From positions 341,270-405,269 of the forward strand of contig JAJEEO010000001.1 in the NCBI GenBank assembly GCA_022820925.1: 64,000 nucleotides of DNA, in the 5' to 3' direction. How positions within the stretch are numbered: position 1 is the first letter of the stretch; the number at the start of each line of letters is the position of its first letter. Shown here in pieces: positions 44,501-56,500 of the stretch. Both the position numbers and the translations under genes were made by a program. Source of the DNA: Acidimicrobiia bacterium (GTDB lineage: Bacteria > Actinomycetota > Acidimicrobiia > Acidimicrobiales > Poriferisodalaceae). A model generated the notes under the pieces. It was given only the letters and a program-made list of their open reading frames with translations. It had not been told where the DNA came from and did no database searches.

Positions 44501-47500
44501 CAGCACCGCCCGGGTGTTGCTCTGGCGCTCCACTGACGAGACACGTAGGCCAGGCACCGCAGGGCTGAACCTGAACGCGCTGGTCGGCACCGGCTCGTCC
44601 CGCCACTGCGACCCGGCGAGCTCGATCGTCAGCGTGGCGTCGTGCAGGTCGGCCTCGGCCAGCGTCGCCGGGCTCGGAGCGACGACGGTTGCCGTGGCCG
44701 ATGTCGTGGCACGGGCAGTGTTGGAGAACACGCCCAGCCGGGAGTCGGTATCGGCTCGCACCCGGAACTCGTACTCAGTGCCTGCGCTCAAGCCTTCCAC
44801 CGTCACCGTGACCGAGGTGCGCTTCTTCTGGCTAGTGAGCATCGTGGCTTCATTTGCCCACGAGGTCTCCCCCGATTCGCGCCACTGGTAGAGGAACGAG
44901 GTGACCGGCCCCTCATCGCGCAACAGACCCCAGGTGTTGTTGCCGCCACCGCGCGGCGTGTTGCCAGGCACCTTCCACGAGAGCGTCATCTGGTCGCCCC
45001 GGCCGCGCACGGGACTGGCGACCGGGTGCTCGTTCAAGCCAGCATCGCCGCGGAATGCAGGCCGGCCGCTCACATGTATGTGAACCCATCCCCCGACGCG
45101 GTCGTCGTTCTCTGCCCGCACGCGATAGGTGTCGGAGGATCTTTCACTGCTGTCGAGGCGCGTCCACATGGGCTCGTCGGTGGTGACTGCGTTGCCCCAG
45201 TGGCGCTCTTCTTGGCTGCTCGCCGGCCGCCGCTCGATTCGGTACTCGATGGACTTGCCACCCGTTGTCGCAGCGCCCCACGACAGAGTCACCAGCGCCT
45301 CGCCAGTCGCCGACAGGTCGGTGACCGCACCGGGTTTGGCGGCCACTTCATCGGCGGCCGACGGCGGGCCGTCGCCGCCCGCGTTCGTCGCCCGTACCCG
45401 GAACGCTGTGTGAGCGTTCGCGACCCCCGTCAGCGTCACCGTCGCACTGACCGCCGTGCCGCTGAGCGTTCCGCCCTCGGTCCAAGTAGACGACTCGGTG
45501 ACTGGCGCGGCCGTGTGCTCCCACTTGTAGCCGGTGGGCGCGCCGTCGGCGGGCGCTGTCCACGACAGCTCAATCTGGTCGCCCGATCCCGCCGCCGCAT
45601 CAAGGTCCGTCGGCGCTCCGGGCGCGGCCTCCGCTACCGGCCCGACTGCCGCTGAGGTCAGGACCTCCTGGTTGCCGGCATTGTCGTCGAAGGTTGCCCG
45701 CACCTTGATCGTGCGGCCTTGATCGGCAAGCTGCAGCGTGTAGCTGGTGCCGGTGGCACCGGAGATGTCGGCCTCATCGCCGCCGGTCTCCACCCGGATC
45801 CACTGCAGCGCGAACGTCGCATTGTCGATGCCGTCGGGGTCGTCGATGCCAGACGTCTTCGCCGTCAGCGTCTGCCCCACCTGGGTCGTGCCGGTGATGG
45901 TGGGCGCTCCGGTCGGGTCCTCATCGACATTGGTGACGGTGACGGTGATCTCTTGCTCGGCCGTCATCATCCGGTCGTCAGCGCCGCTAGTGGCGGTCAC
46001 GGTGACCTCGTAGGCGTTCGGGTCGTCGTCTGCGCCGCCCTGTGGATTCTCGAAGTCCGGAGCGTTCTCGAAGGCCAGCACGCCCGTGCCCTTATCGATG
46101 CTGAACAGGCCTTGGTCATCTCCCCCGGTGATCGCGTACCCGGTCACATCATCCTGCGGATCAACGTCAGCCGCCATCACCGTGCCCACGGCCTTCTGGT
46201 TCTCAGCCGCATCGAACCCGGCGTCGGAGCTGAACGTCGGCGCGTTGTTCACCAACTGCGGCGTCTCGGTCGCAGCATCCGACACGGCGCCCGCCGGCTC
46301 ATCGCCGGTGGCTTTGATCACCCCGTTCAGCGCCCGCACCTCGAACCAGTACTGCTGGTCGTCGTCGAGGCCTTCCACCAGGTACGACGCGGCTGCGCTG
46401 TTCGTGTCGGTCCAATGCGCCGTGGCGAGTCCGGCTGCGGACGTGGCGCTGCGCACCTGGTAACCGGTGATGGCGGTGTCGTCATCGCCGTTCAGCACAC
46501 CGGGGTCCGGCGCGGTCCAGCTCAGCTGCACCTCGCCGGTCGCACCCGTCGCCACTGCTGTCACAGAGGTCGGAGCGCCAGCCGCCTCATCGTCGTCAGC
46601 GAAGCAGGCCTGCGCCGTGCCGGGATTGAGGGTGGCGATGCTGTCTTCGGGAGACGTCTTGGTGTACCTGACGGTGACGCACTCCTCACCCTCCGCGCGG
46701 TTGTCCTGGGCAATGCCGATGCTGATCGTCGCAGACGTCTGCTGCGACTCGTAGGGCTGCGTGTCGTCACGGACAATGGACAGCGATCTGTTGGCCGGCA
46801 ACGGGTCGAAGTCGTCGGCCGAAGCGGTGCCGCCGGCGACGACATCCCAAGTCCCTTCGTAGGCCTGCTCCAGTCGGTTGTTGAGCGACAACGTGAAGGC
46901 CACATCGTTGCCCCCCTCGCCGACAACCCCGTCGTCATCCTCGTCAGCCGCTGCGACGGCGAGTGCGCCGTTGACTTTGAGGAGCACGCTGGCGGTGTTG
47001 GACTGCGGGCCGGTGGCGCCCGGAGCCGTCGAGCTGACCTGCACTCGGAAGTAATGGGTCTTTCCGCCAATCAGGGGATCCCCGAGTTGGTGGGTTCCCG
47101 GACGCCTGAATTGGAGGCTGTTGGTCGCGTCGGCGGTTTGTTTCACCACATAGAAGTTCGTGTTGTTGCCCGAATAGAAGATGTTGTAGTGGTTCACCGT
47201 TGCGGGCTGGCCGTTCCGCAGGCCCGGGTCGGCCGAGTCCCATGTCAGGACTACCGTGTCGGGCTTCGTCGGGTGCTGGACCGCCCGCAGGTTGGTCGGC
47301 GCCCCGGGCTTGACGTCATTGTCAACGACGGTGATCGTCGCACGCTTCACATCTCCTGCGAACGCGCCATTGCTCACCGCTTGGGCAGCCAGACGCACGG
47401 TGTCGGGACCTGTGGCGTGCTGAAACGGGCCGCTGTCATTGTTGACGGTGATGCGGAACGTCCGGCGGCACTGATTCTTCGACCAGAAACTGGCACCTCC

Positions 47501-50500
47501 GCAGTTGTTCTGGGTGAGGTCGAATATCGCGCCCTGATCGCTCAGGGCGTCAATAACGCTGTAGGAGCGCGGGAACAAGAAGTACTTCTGAATCTGGTCG
47601 GCGATGATGCCGGCCCGCGTTCCTGCGGGCGGCTGCTTGTCGAAGGTCAGCGTGACCGCGATGTCGTGCGTACCGCCTTCAGTGATCTGCGTCGGCGAGA
47701 TGGCCATCTCGGTCACGCGCACTTCGTTCGCCCCGAGCGTCCGCTCCTGGACAGTCGCGAAGTGTCCGTAGCGGTCGGCGGTCTCGTCTCGCACCCGAAA
47801 TTCGTAGTCCTTGGCAGCGGTCAGGCCGGTTACCTGGGCGGTGCGGGCCGTGCCTGAATCCCCGTGCTGCCAACTCGATGCGCCGACCAGTCGCCACTCG
47901 TATCGGTAATTGGTGATCGTTCCGACGTTGCCGTACAGCCCGGCAGCGCTCCACGACAGAGTCGCTGTGGTCGAGGTCGGCGAAACGGTCAGCGTGGGCG
48001 CTATCGGGAGCGCCGGCAAGCCAACGGCCTCCGCCCAGCCACCCGGCCCGACACTGTTGACGGCGCGCACCCGCAAGCTGCTGACCTGATTCGGGTTCCA
48101 GAGGTCGAAGTCGGCCTGGAGATTCCCGCCGACGGGAGTCGGGACGACGGCGGCGATGGTGCCCCCGTTGTCGCAATCGCTGTTTTGCTGGAAGGTTGCA
48201 GCCCAACAGCCATCGTCGCGCTGGCCGTGAAAGAAGAAGGTATTGCGCCGCTGGTACTCGTACCTGAGTATCGGCTCGCCCCCGTCCGATGGGGCTGTCC
48301 AGACGAGCCGGGCCTTCGAGCCACCGATGCCGTGCTTGTCGCCGCCTTCGAAGCTGACGATCGTCGGCACGCCGGGCACGGTCGCTGCCGCTGCGACCGC
48401 CGCTGTGACGGTGCTGGTGAGGCTCTCGGAGAAGCCGCCGCCGTCAGTCCACGACACTGTGACGGTGAAGAACTTGCCCTCTTCAACGGCCTTCGGGGTG
48501 TAGGTCTGCTGGTTCGCGCCGCTGATGGCGGTGTCCGCCGCACCGGCGGTCTGCCTGACGTTCCACTGGTAGGTGATCTGGAGATTCGCCGGTCCGTCCG
48601 GGTCCACGATGTCAGACGTATCTGCCGTCAGCTCCTCGTTCACCTGCGGCGTGCCCGAGATCGTCACCGAACCAGTCGGCAACTCGTTCTCGTTCGTGAC
48701 CGTCACGGCGATGTCGTGCGTGGCGGTCTTTGCCCGGTCGCCCGTGCCGCTCGATGCGGTCACCGTGACGTTGTAGATGTTGTTCCCGCCGTCGTCTGAC
48801 GGGTTCTCAAAATCGGGCGGTGCGTTGAAGGTGATCGCGCCATCGGTCCCGATCGAGAACAGGCTTCCGTCGGCGCCGCCCAGCGAGTAGGTGATGGCCG
48901 CATCGGCCGGTACCTGTGACGCATCGGGGTCGGTGGCGGTCACCGTCGCCACTGTCGCCGTGATCAGGGTGCCTTCCGGCACACTCGCCGAAGTCGGCGC
49001 ACCCTCGGCGAAGACCGGCGGCTCGTTGGGATCTGTCGTGAACGGATCCGACGATGCCGACCACGCCCCCTCGCCCTCGTGGTTGCGTGCCCGTACCTGC
49101 ACGCGGTATTCCACCCCCGCGTCGAGGCCGCTGACCGTGGCGCTGGTGCTGGCGCTCGGCTGGTTCTGCGGGCCGTCTTCCCAGTCGGCATCCACCGCCT
49201 CGTCAGCGGTGGTCGGCTGGTAGCGCACGTCATAGCCGGAGATGGCCGGGCGCCCCGCATTGCCCGGCGCACTCCAGCTCACGACGGCGCTGTTGTGTGT
49301 CACCGTCCCCACCGACGGCTTGCCGGGTGCCGGCGGCGGCTCGTTCGCATCGGTCACGCTGACCGTGACCTGCTGAACCGCAGTCAGCCTCCGGGCACCG
49401 GTGCCGCTCGCGGCAGTCACCTCGATCTTGTAGGCGTTGTCGCCCGCCGCGCTGGCCTGCGCCTCGAAGTCCGGCGCGGTCGTGAAGCTGAGCACGCCCG
49501 CATTCGTCCCCGAGCGGCCGATCGAGAACTTGCCGGCATCCACGCCGCCGGTGATCTCGTAGTCGGTCACGCTGTCGCCGTCGTCGTTGTCGACGGCAAT
49601 CACCGTCCCGACCGACGTCTGATTCTCCGCCGCAGAGAACGAGGCCGACGAGGTGAACGACGGCATGGCATTGCCTGCCACCGGTCCGACCTGCGCCGAC
49701 AGGCTCTCGGTGGTCCCGCTGCCGTCGGTGTACGACACGGTGAGGGTGATGAACTTCCCTGCGTCGTCGGCCGTCAGCGTGTACGTGCTGCCGGTCTGAC
49801 CGGCGATCACGGTGCGCGTCCCGCTCGCAGTGTCGCTGCGGCTCCACTCATAGGCGAACGTCAGCGTCGCCGGCGGCGGACTGTCGGGGTCGGAGACGCC
49901 GGACGTGTCCGCGCTGAGCGTCGCCCGTTCAATCAGATCGCCGTCAATCGTCACCGTGCCGATCGGCGCCTCGTTCACGTTGTCGACGGCGATCGTCACG
50001 TCGTGGGTGGTCAGCTCGAGGCCGTCGGATGCGCCCACGGTCACCGAGTAGCTCGATTTGGCCTCGTAGTCGAAGACCGCGGCGGTGCTGATCTGCCCGG
50101 TGGCGGCGTCGATCGTGAAGCTGCCGGCGTCGGTGCCTGCCAGCGAATAGGTGAGCGAATCGCCATCTGCGTCGGTGGCGGTGAACGGGCTGCCGACATG
50201 GGTGCCCGTCGGGAGGTTCTCAGCCACCGATGCGGTCGTGGGCAGGCTCGCGCCGAACGCCGGAGGCGTGCTGTCGTCGTTCTTAATGGTCAGCGTGGCG
50301 GTATAGGTCTCCCCGTCGATCGTCACCGAGAATGTGATGGTCTCGTCTTCCTCCTTGACGTTGTCGCCCTTGATGGTGATGCGCCGTGCGCCCCGTGCGC
50401 GGTCGGACCCCTGGCGGTTGATCGCGGAGAAGGTGTTCCTGTTGTTGAACTCGTAGTCCGCAGGATTGTCCGCTGTACCGCCAATCGCCACGGCCACCGA

Positions 50501-53500
50501 ACCGGGCAGCGTCGTCGTCGAGATGCCGCGCTCCAGCACCAGGAACGTCGCCGGATAATCCACATCTGCATCGGCCTCGGTGACCATGGTGAACGGCTGG
50601 GGCTGCGCGTTTTCGTCATCGCGCACGAGCTTCAGCGTCCACAGCGGCCGCTTGACCACCGAGATGACGTAGTCCTTCGTGGTGACGCCGTCGCCCGCGG
50701 TCACCCGCACCGTGATCGTGTCGCCGTCGCTCACGGCGATCGGCGGGCTCGCCTCGCCGCTTGCCACCGCCACGGCAGCCACCGTCTGCGTGCCGACTGT
50801 CACTGTTGCACCCGCGTTGGCGGCCGTGGGAGTCAACGTGATGGACGGCACCGAGTCCGGCACGGACAGCGTGTAGCCGGTGGTCTTGGTGGTGTCGAAC
50901 CCGGGCGCCAGCGTGCCGCGGGAGACTGCGAGCGCCGACAGGTCCGCGTTGTCGTTGCGCTGTGTGCTGCCGCTGACCGTGCTCGACCAGTTGCTCGTGC
51001 CCTCGTCGTTGGATGCCCTCACCCGCACCTGGTAGCTCTGGCCCTGGCTGAGCCCCTCGATCTTGTAGCTCGTGCCCGTGCCGGTCACGGCGTTGCTCAG
51101 ATCGGTGAACGGGCCCGTGGTTCCTGCGCGGTACTCCAGGTCGTAGTCGTTGATGTCCGGGCCTTCATTCGCCGGGGCCTGCCACTGCACTGTCAGGCTG
51201 TCGTGCGTCGCAGCCGAGATCGTCGGCCTGGCCGGTTTCTCCGGTGCCTCGCCGTCCACGTCTTCAACGGTGATGGTGATGAGTTGGGTTGCCGTCGCAA
51301 CTCGGTCGCCAACCCCGCTGGTGATCGTCACCTCGATCTCAATGCGGTTATGCCCTTGCGTCGCGAGGAGCTGCTCGTAGTTGGGCGCACTGAAGAACCA
51401 GAACACATTCCCGGGGAAGGTGAACGTGACCAGGTTCCTGGGGTTGGTCACCTCGAAGTACTGCACGGTGTCGTCGTCATCTTCGGCTGTGAATTCGCCG
51501 AATCCCCGGGTGTTCTCGTCGATCGTGTATGTCGCAGGGGAGGTCGCGCGAGGCGGGTGATGCAGGGTGACGGTGAACGTCTGGCTGACCGACTGCTGGT
51601 CGCCGTCGGTCGCCGTCACGGTGACCGTCGTCGTTCCCACTGCCACCGGGGTGACGGTCAGCATGGCGCCGGTGACGGCGACCGTCGCGAAGCTTGTTTC
51701 GCTCGACGCGGCGGAGAATGTCAGCGTGTCGCCGGGGTCGCTGAACGCATCGTTCAGGTCGAAGATCTGTGCGCCCACATTGGTGACCCAAGTGCGATTG
51801 CCGATGGCCGTGCCCACCACTGGCGGGTTCTCGCCCTCGTCGTTGTCGGCGATGTCCAGCGTGGCCGTGTAGGTCTGCCCGTCGATCCGCACCGAGAACG
51901 TGATGGTTTCGTCGGGATCGTCGACGCCGTCTTCCTTGATGGTGATCTGCCGTGCGCCCTGTGCGAGGTCGTTATTCGCTCGGCCGATGCTGTTGAAGAG
52001 TCCGCCCTGATTGAAGACGTAGTCCTCCGTACGCGTGGCTGTACCCCCAACCGTCACCGTCAGATTCGCGGGCAGCGGGGTCCGTGAGCTACCGCGCCGC
52101 AACCTGAGCCAGGTCGACGGGAAGTCTTGATCGACATCAGACTCAGTGACCATTGTGAATGGCTGGGGCTGCCCGTTCTGGTCGCGCTCGAGCCGCAGCG
52201 TCCACAGCGGCTGCTTGTCCACCGTGAGCGTGTAGTCCTTCGTGGTGGCGCCGTCCTCGGCGGTCACGCGCACGGTGATCGTGCCGCCGTCGGTCACGGT
52301 GACCTGCCTGCTGGTGCCGCCGTTGACGGTGACCCTGGCGCCGGCATGCGCGGCCGTGGCGGTCACGGTGATCGACGAGGCGCTGTCGCGCACGATGGCC
52401 GTGTAGGCGGTGGTATCGCTGGCGAAGGTCTCCTTGATGCGACCCTGCGAGATGTCGAGTGCCGAGAGGTCGGCGTTGGTGGACAGGATCTTGGTCGCGG
52501 TGCCGAAGCCCACCGGCGACCAGGGGCCGATGGCCTCTTCGTTGCGCGCTCGCACCTGCACCTCGTAGCGCTGATTCAGCGTGAGGGAAGTGGCGGTGCT
52601 GTGGGTGATGGTGTGGGTGGTGCCGGTGCCGTCGTAGCCGGCGTTGGTGTAGCTGCCCTGCGAGTTCTCGCGGCGGTACCGCACGTCGTAGTCGGTGATC
52701 GGCGGGCCGGCGCTGGCTGGCGCGGTCCAGTTCACGATCAGCGAAAGCGTCTGCGTGGTCACGGTGCCGAACGTGGGTGCGGCCGGCCGCTCCGGCGCCT
52801 CGTCCGCGTCAGTAACGGTGACGGTGATGCGCTGCGTTGCGGTCCGCTCGCGGATGCCGGTGCCGCTGGTGACGGTCACCTCGATCTGGTAGTCGTTGTC
52901 GTCGTCGGCGCTGCCGGGAGCCTCGTAGTTCGGCTGGGTGGTGAATCTCAGCTCGCCCGCATTGGTGATCGAGAACTTGCCGTTGTCCGGTCCCCTGCTG
53001 GCGTCGGCAGCGAGCGCGAAGCCGGTGATCGCGTCGCCGGTGTCGTCATCGGTGGCCGCCACCCTGCCCACCGCCGTGGCGATCGGGGTGGTCTCGGCGA
53101 AGCTGAACTCCGCCGACGACGTGAATCTCGGCCGGTCGTTCGGCCCTGTAGGCGTGCCTGTGCCTACTGCCGACCAGCCGCTGTTGCGCCGCGCCGCGGG
53201 CTCCGCGTCGGCAGTAGCCCTGACCCGCACCGAATAGCGGGTTCCCTTGGTCAAGCCCAGGATGGTGTAGCTGGTGTTCTCATCGCCAGTGACCACGGCT
53301 TGCGGGGCACCGGCGAACGACTGCCCGTCAGGCGTCCACTGCACCGTGTAGCTGTCGACGCTGAACACTGGGTCCCAGGTCACCTCCAGCGTGCGGGGAA
53401 CCCTGCCAGGCTGCACGTCGACGCCCGTGGGTGCCGGCGGCCGGCCCTCGATCCGGAACCTGTGCTGCGCATAAGCACCACAGGTCGCGTCCGATTCAGC

Positions 53501-56500
53501 GGCGCTCGTGCACGCGCGCACCCGGATGTCGTAGCCGCGTCCCGCCGCGAGCCCAAGGCCTTGGTAGACCGGGCCTACCGTCTCGCTAACGATGGCCGAC
53601 GGCGGAGGGCCTGGGGGCGAAAGCCACTCCGTGGCATCGTTCTGCTTGTAGCTGAAGAAGTAGTACAAGCCGGTGGAGTCGGTTGCGTTCGCCGGCCTCT
53701 CCCAATAGACGAACAGAAGGTTGGTCTGCGCCGAAGTGACGCGCAGATTGCCTGGTGCGTCCGCCGCCACACCCGGCGTGGCCCGGACGGCGGCGGATGG
53801 ACGGCCGATGCGGGCCGCCGTGTGCGCTCGCACCCGGAACTCGTATGCGGTGCCCGGGGTGAGACCCTCGATCGTGATCGACGTGCCGGTGAAGGTCGCT
53901 GCGCTCGTCTGCCACGAACCCGAGCCAGCGGTGCGCCACTGGTAGTCGTAGCCGATCACCGGCGTCTCATAAGGCAAGGCCGCGCCGCCGCCGGTCGCTG
54001 TCGGCGCGCTCCAGCCTTTGAGCCGCACGCTGGTCTCGCCCAGCCACGGATCGGCGACGCCGGTCTCGACCGTCACGCCGGTCGCTGCCGCCGGACGGCC
54101 TGCCACGGTGATCTCAGTCCAGGGGCCGGCCCGGTCGGCATTGCGCGCCCGCACCCGGAAGTCGTAGTTGGCGTTGGCGTTGAGGCCGCTGACGTCCGCG
54201 CTAGTCGCATCAGCGCCGGCCGTGCCAGCGTTGCCCCACTGGGCCGGCGGGTCTTGGCCGCTCAGCCGACGCTGATATTCGAAACCGGTCAGCTCCTTGC
54301 CGCCCGTATCCGCTCCACTCGGCGCGGCCCAGCTCAGACGCACAACTGTGCCGGGTGAGCCGATCCGCTCGCCGCCTTCACCGGTGAGGCTGACTAATGC
54401 GGCAGGCGGCCCGGCGAGGCTGAGCACACCCGAAGGCGCGCTGTCGCCCTGATCATTCACTGCGATCACCCGGAACGCCGTGTGCCGGCCAGCAGCCCCC
54501 GTCGCTGTGCCGGTCGCCGTGAGGCCGCTGATGCCAGTGCCGCCGTCGGTCCAGTTCGAGGCGGGTCTGGCCGGCGCCGCCGTGTACTGCCATTTGTAGC
54601 TCGTGACCGGCGGGCCGCCGTCGGGCGCAGTCCAAGTGAGCGTCACACTGTCGCCGCTGCCAGCCGCCACTGACACCAGCGTCGGCGCGTGCGGTGCCAC
54701 ATCCGCCAACGGCGTCTCCGAGACTGGAGTCGACCACGGCCCGGTCTCGTTGCCGCGAGTGGCCGCTACCCGCACGTCGTAGGCCGCCCGCGGGTCCAGC
54801 CCTGTGATGTCGCGGTTCGTCGTGGTGCGGCCGATCACCACGGCCTGCCGGCTTTCGTGGAATGCCTGCTGGCCGGTCTTCCACTGCACGATGTAACCGT
54901 CGGCGTCGCGCACAGGGCTCCACGTGGCCCGCAGGCCCTCCACCAGCGAGGTGAGCTCAACGCCGTCCGGCGCAGCCAGTTCGGTGTCGGTCACGGTGAC
55001 AGCGACACGTGCATTCGGCAGGTCGGTGAGCGCGTCGTACTCCGGCGCCGCGGTGGACGCAGTGTTGATGGCGTAGGTGAGCGTGGCGAAGTCGTCGTCG
55101 GAATCCGCATCGTCGGCAGCCCGCACGGTCACCGTCTGGGGATCGTCCCAGTTGCTCCTCGAGAACGTGAGGCGTGCCTTGTCCACCGTCACTTCGGGGT
55201 TGTCGCTCGTCACCGTCACCACGACGTTGCCGCTCGAGGGCTGCGTGTCGAGCACAACCGTGTAGGTGTTGGTGCCCTGCTCGACAACGGCCAGGTCTCG
55301 GGGCGACACCGTCACCCCGGCCGTGTCGCTGTCGACGACAGTCACCTCGACGGCGGCGATCGAGACGCCGCCATAGCCGCCACCGGAGATGCTGTGGCTG
55401 ATCGTCACCTCTCCGTCTGCGGCGTCGGCGTCCTCAAGCCCGCTTACCTCGACCTCTACCTCATTGCTCAAGCCCAACAAGTTGTCTGGGGTGAGCCGTC
55501 GGCTGGATTGGATGCCAGGGCTGGACGTATCGAGATCCACTGTGACGACGCCGTTGGGCCTGGTTGTGGCCGTGATCGTCACGTTGCCTGACGGCGGCGC
55601 GAACAGCTCAAGGCGGTAGTTGGCACTGTTGCCCTCGCCAACCTCCAGCTCGGTGGTCGAGACTGCGACGCCCGCGCGGTCGTCATCGTTGATGCGCAGG
55701 GTCACGGCCCTCGGCATGTTGACGCCGCCGGTCACCGTCCCGGCAATGGTGACAGTCTCGTTCTGAGTGTCGACGTCGTTTGCGGAGGAGATCGCCACGG
55801 AGTCGCTGCTCGTGGTTTCGCCCGCGGCAATGAAGATGACGCCGGTGCCGCCGAAGAAGTGCTCGAATTCGGAAGTGCGGCCCAGCGACGAGGTCACCGT
55901 GACCGTTACGTCGGTGTCCCAGGCGTGATTGAGCGTCGCGGTGACGCTTGCCGTGTTCGCTGTGTCGCCCTCGCTGATGGTTCCCGGCGTCACGTGCAGC
56001 GTCACCGTGGGCGTGGGCTCGTTGTCGTCCACGCTCACCGCGACGTCCGCGTAGCCGAGAGGGATGCCGCTGTAGGCCGAGTCGCTGGAGGAAGCCGAGT
56101 GCGAGATCGTCGCCGTGCCGTCCACGGCGTCGTCGTCCTGGGTGCCTCGCACGGTGACGGGCTTCGCGCTGTTCCAGTTCGTCGTGGTGAACGTGATGGA
56201 CGCCGGAGTCACCGTGGCGATGTCATCATCGCTGCTCGTCAGATCGATCGTCACATTCGCGGATGGCTGGGTGTTGAGCTTCAGCGTGTAGGACTTCGTC
56301 GACCCCTCAGTGACGGCCACGCTTGCTCTAGAGACCGTGACGCCCGCTACGTCGTTGTCGGTCACCCTCACCGTCACGTTGTCGTTGAAGAGATCGTCCG
56401 CGGTGAGCGCTACGTACTCCGGCGCCCTATTGCTCCCGGCTGCGATGGTGTGGCTGAGCGTGGCCGTGTAATCGCCGCTGTCGTTCTCGTTCCTGGCCTG

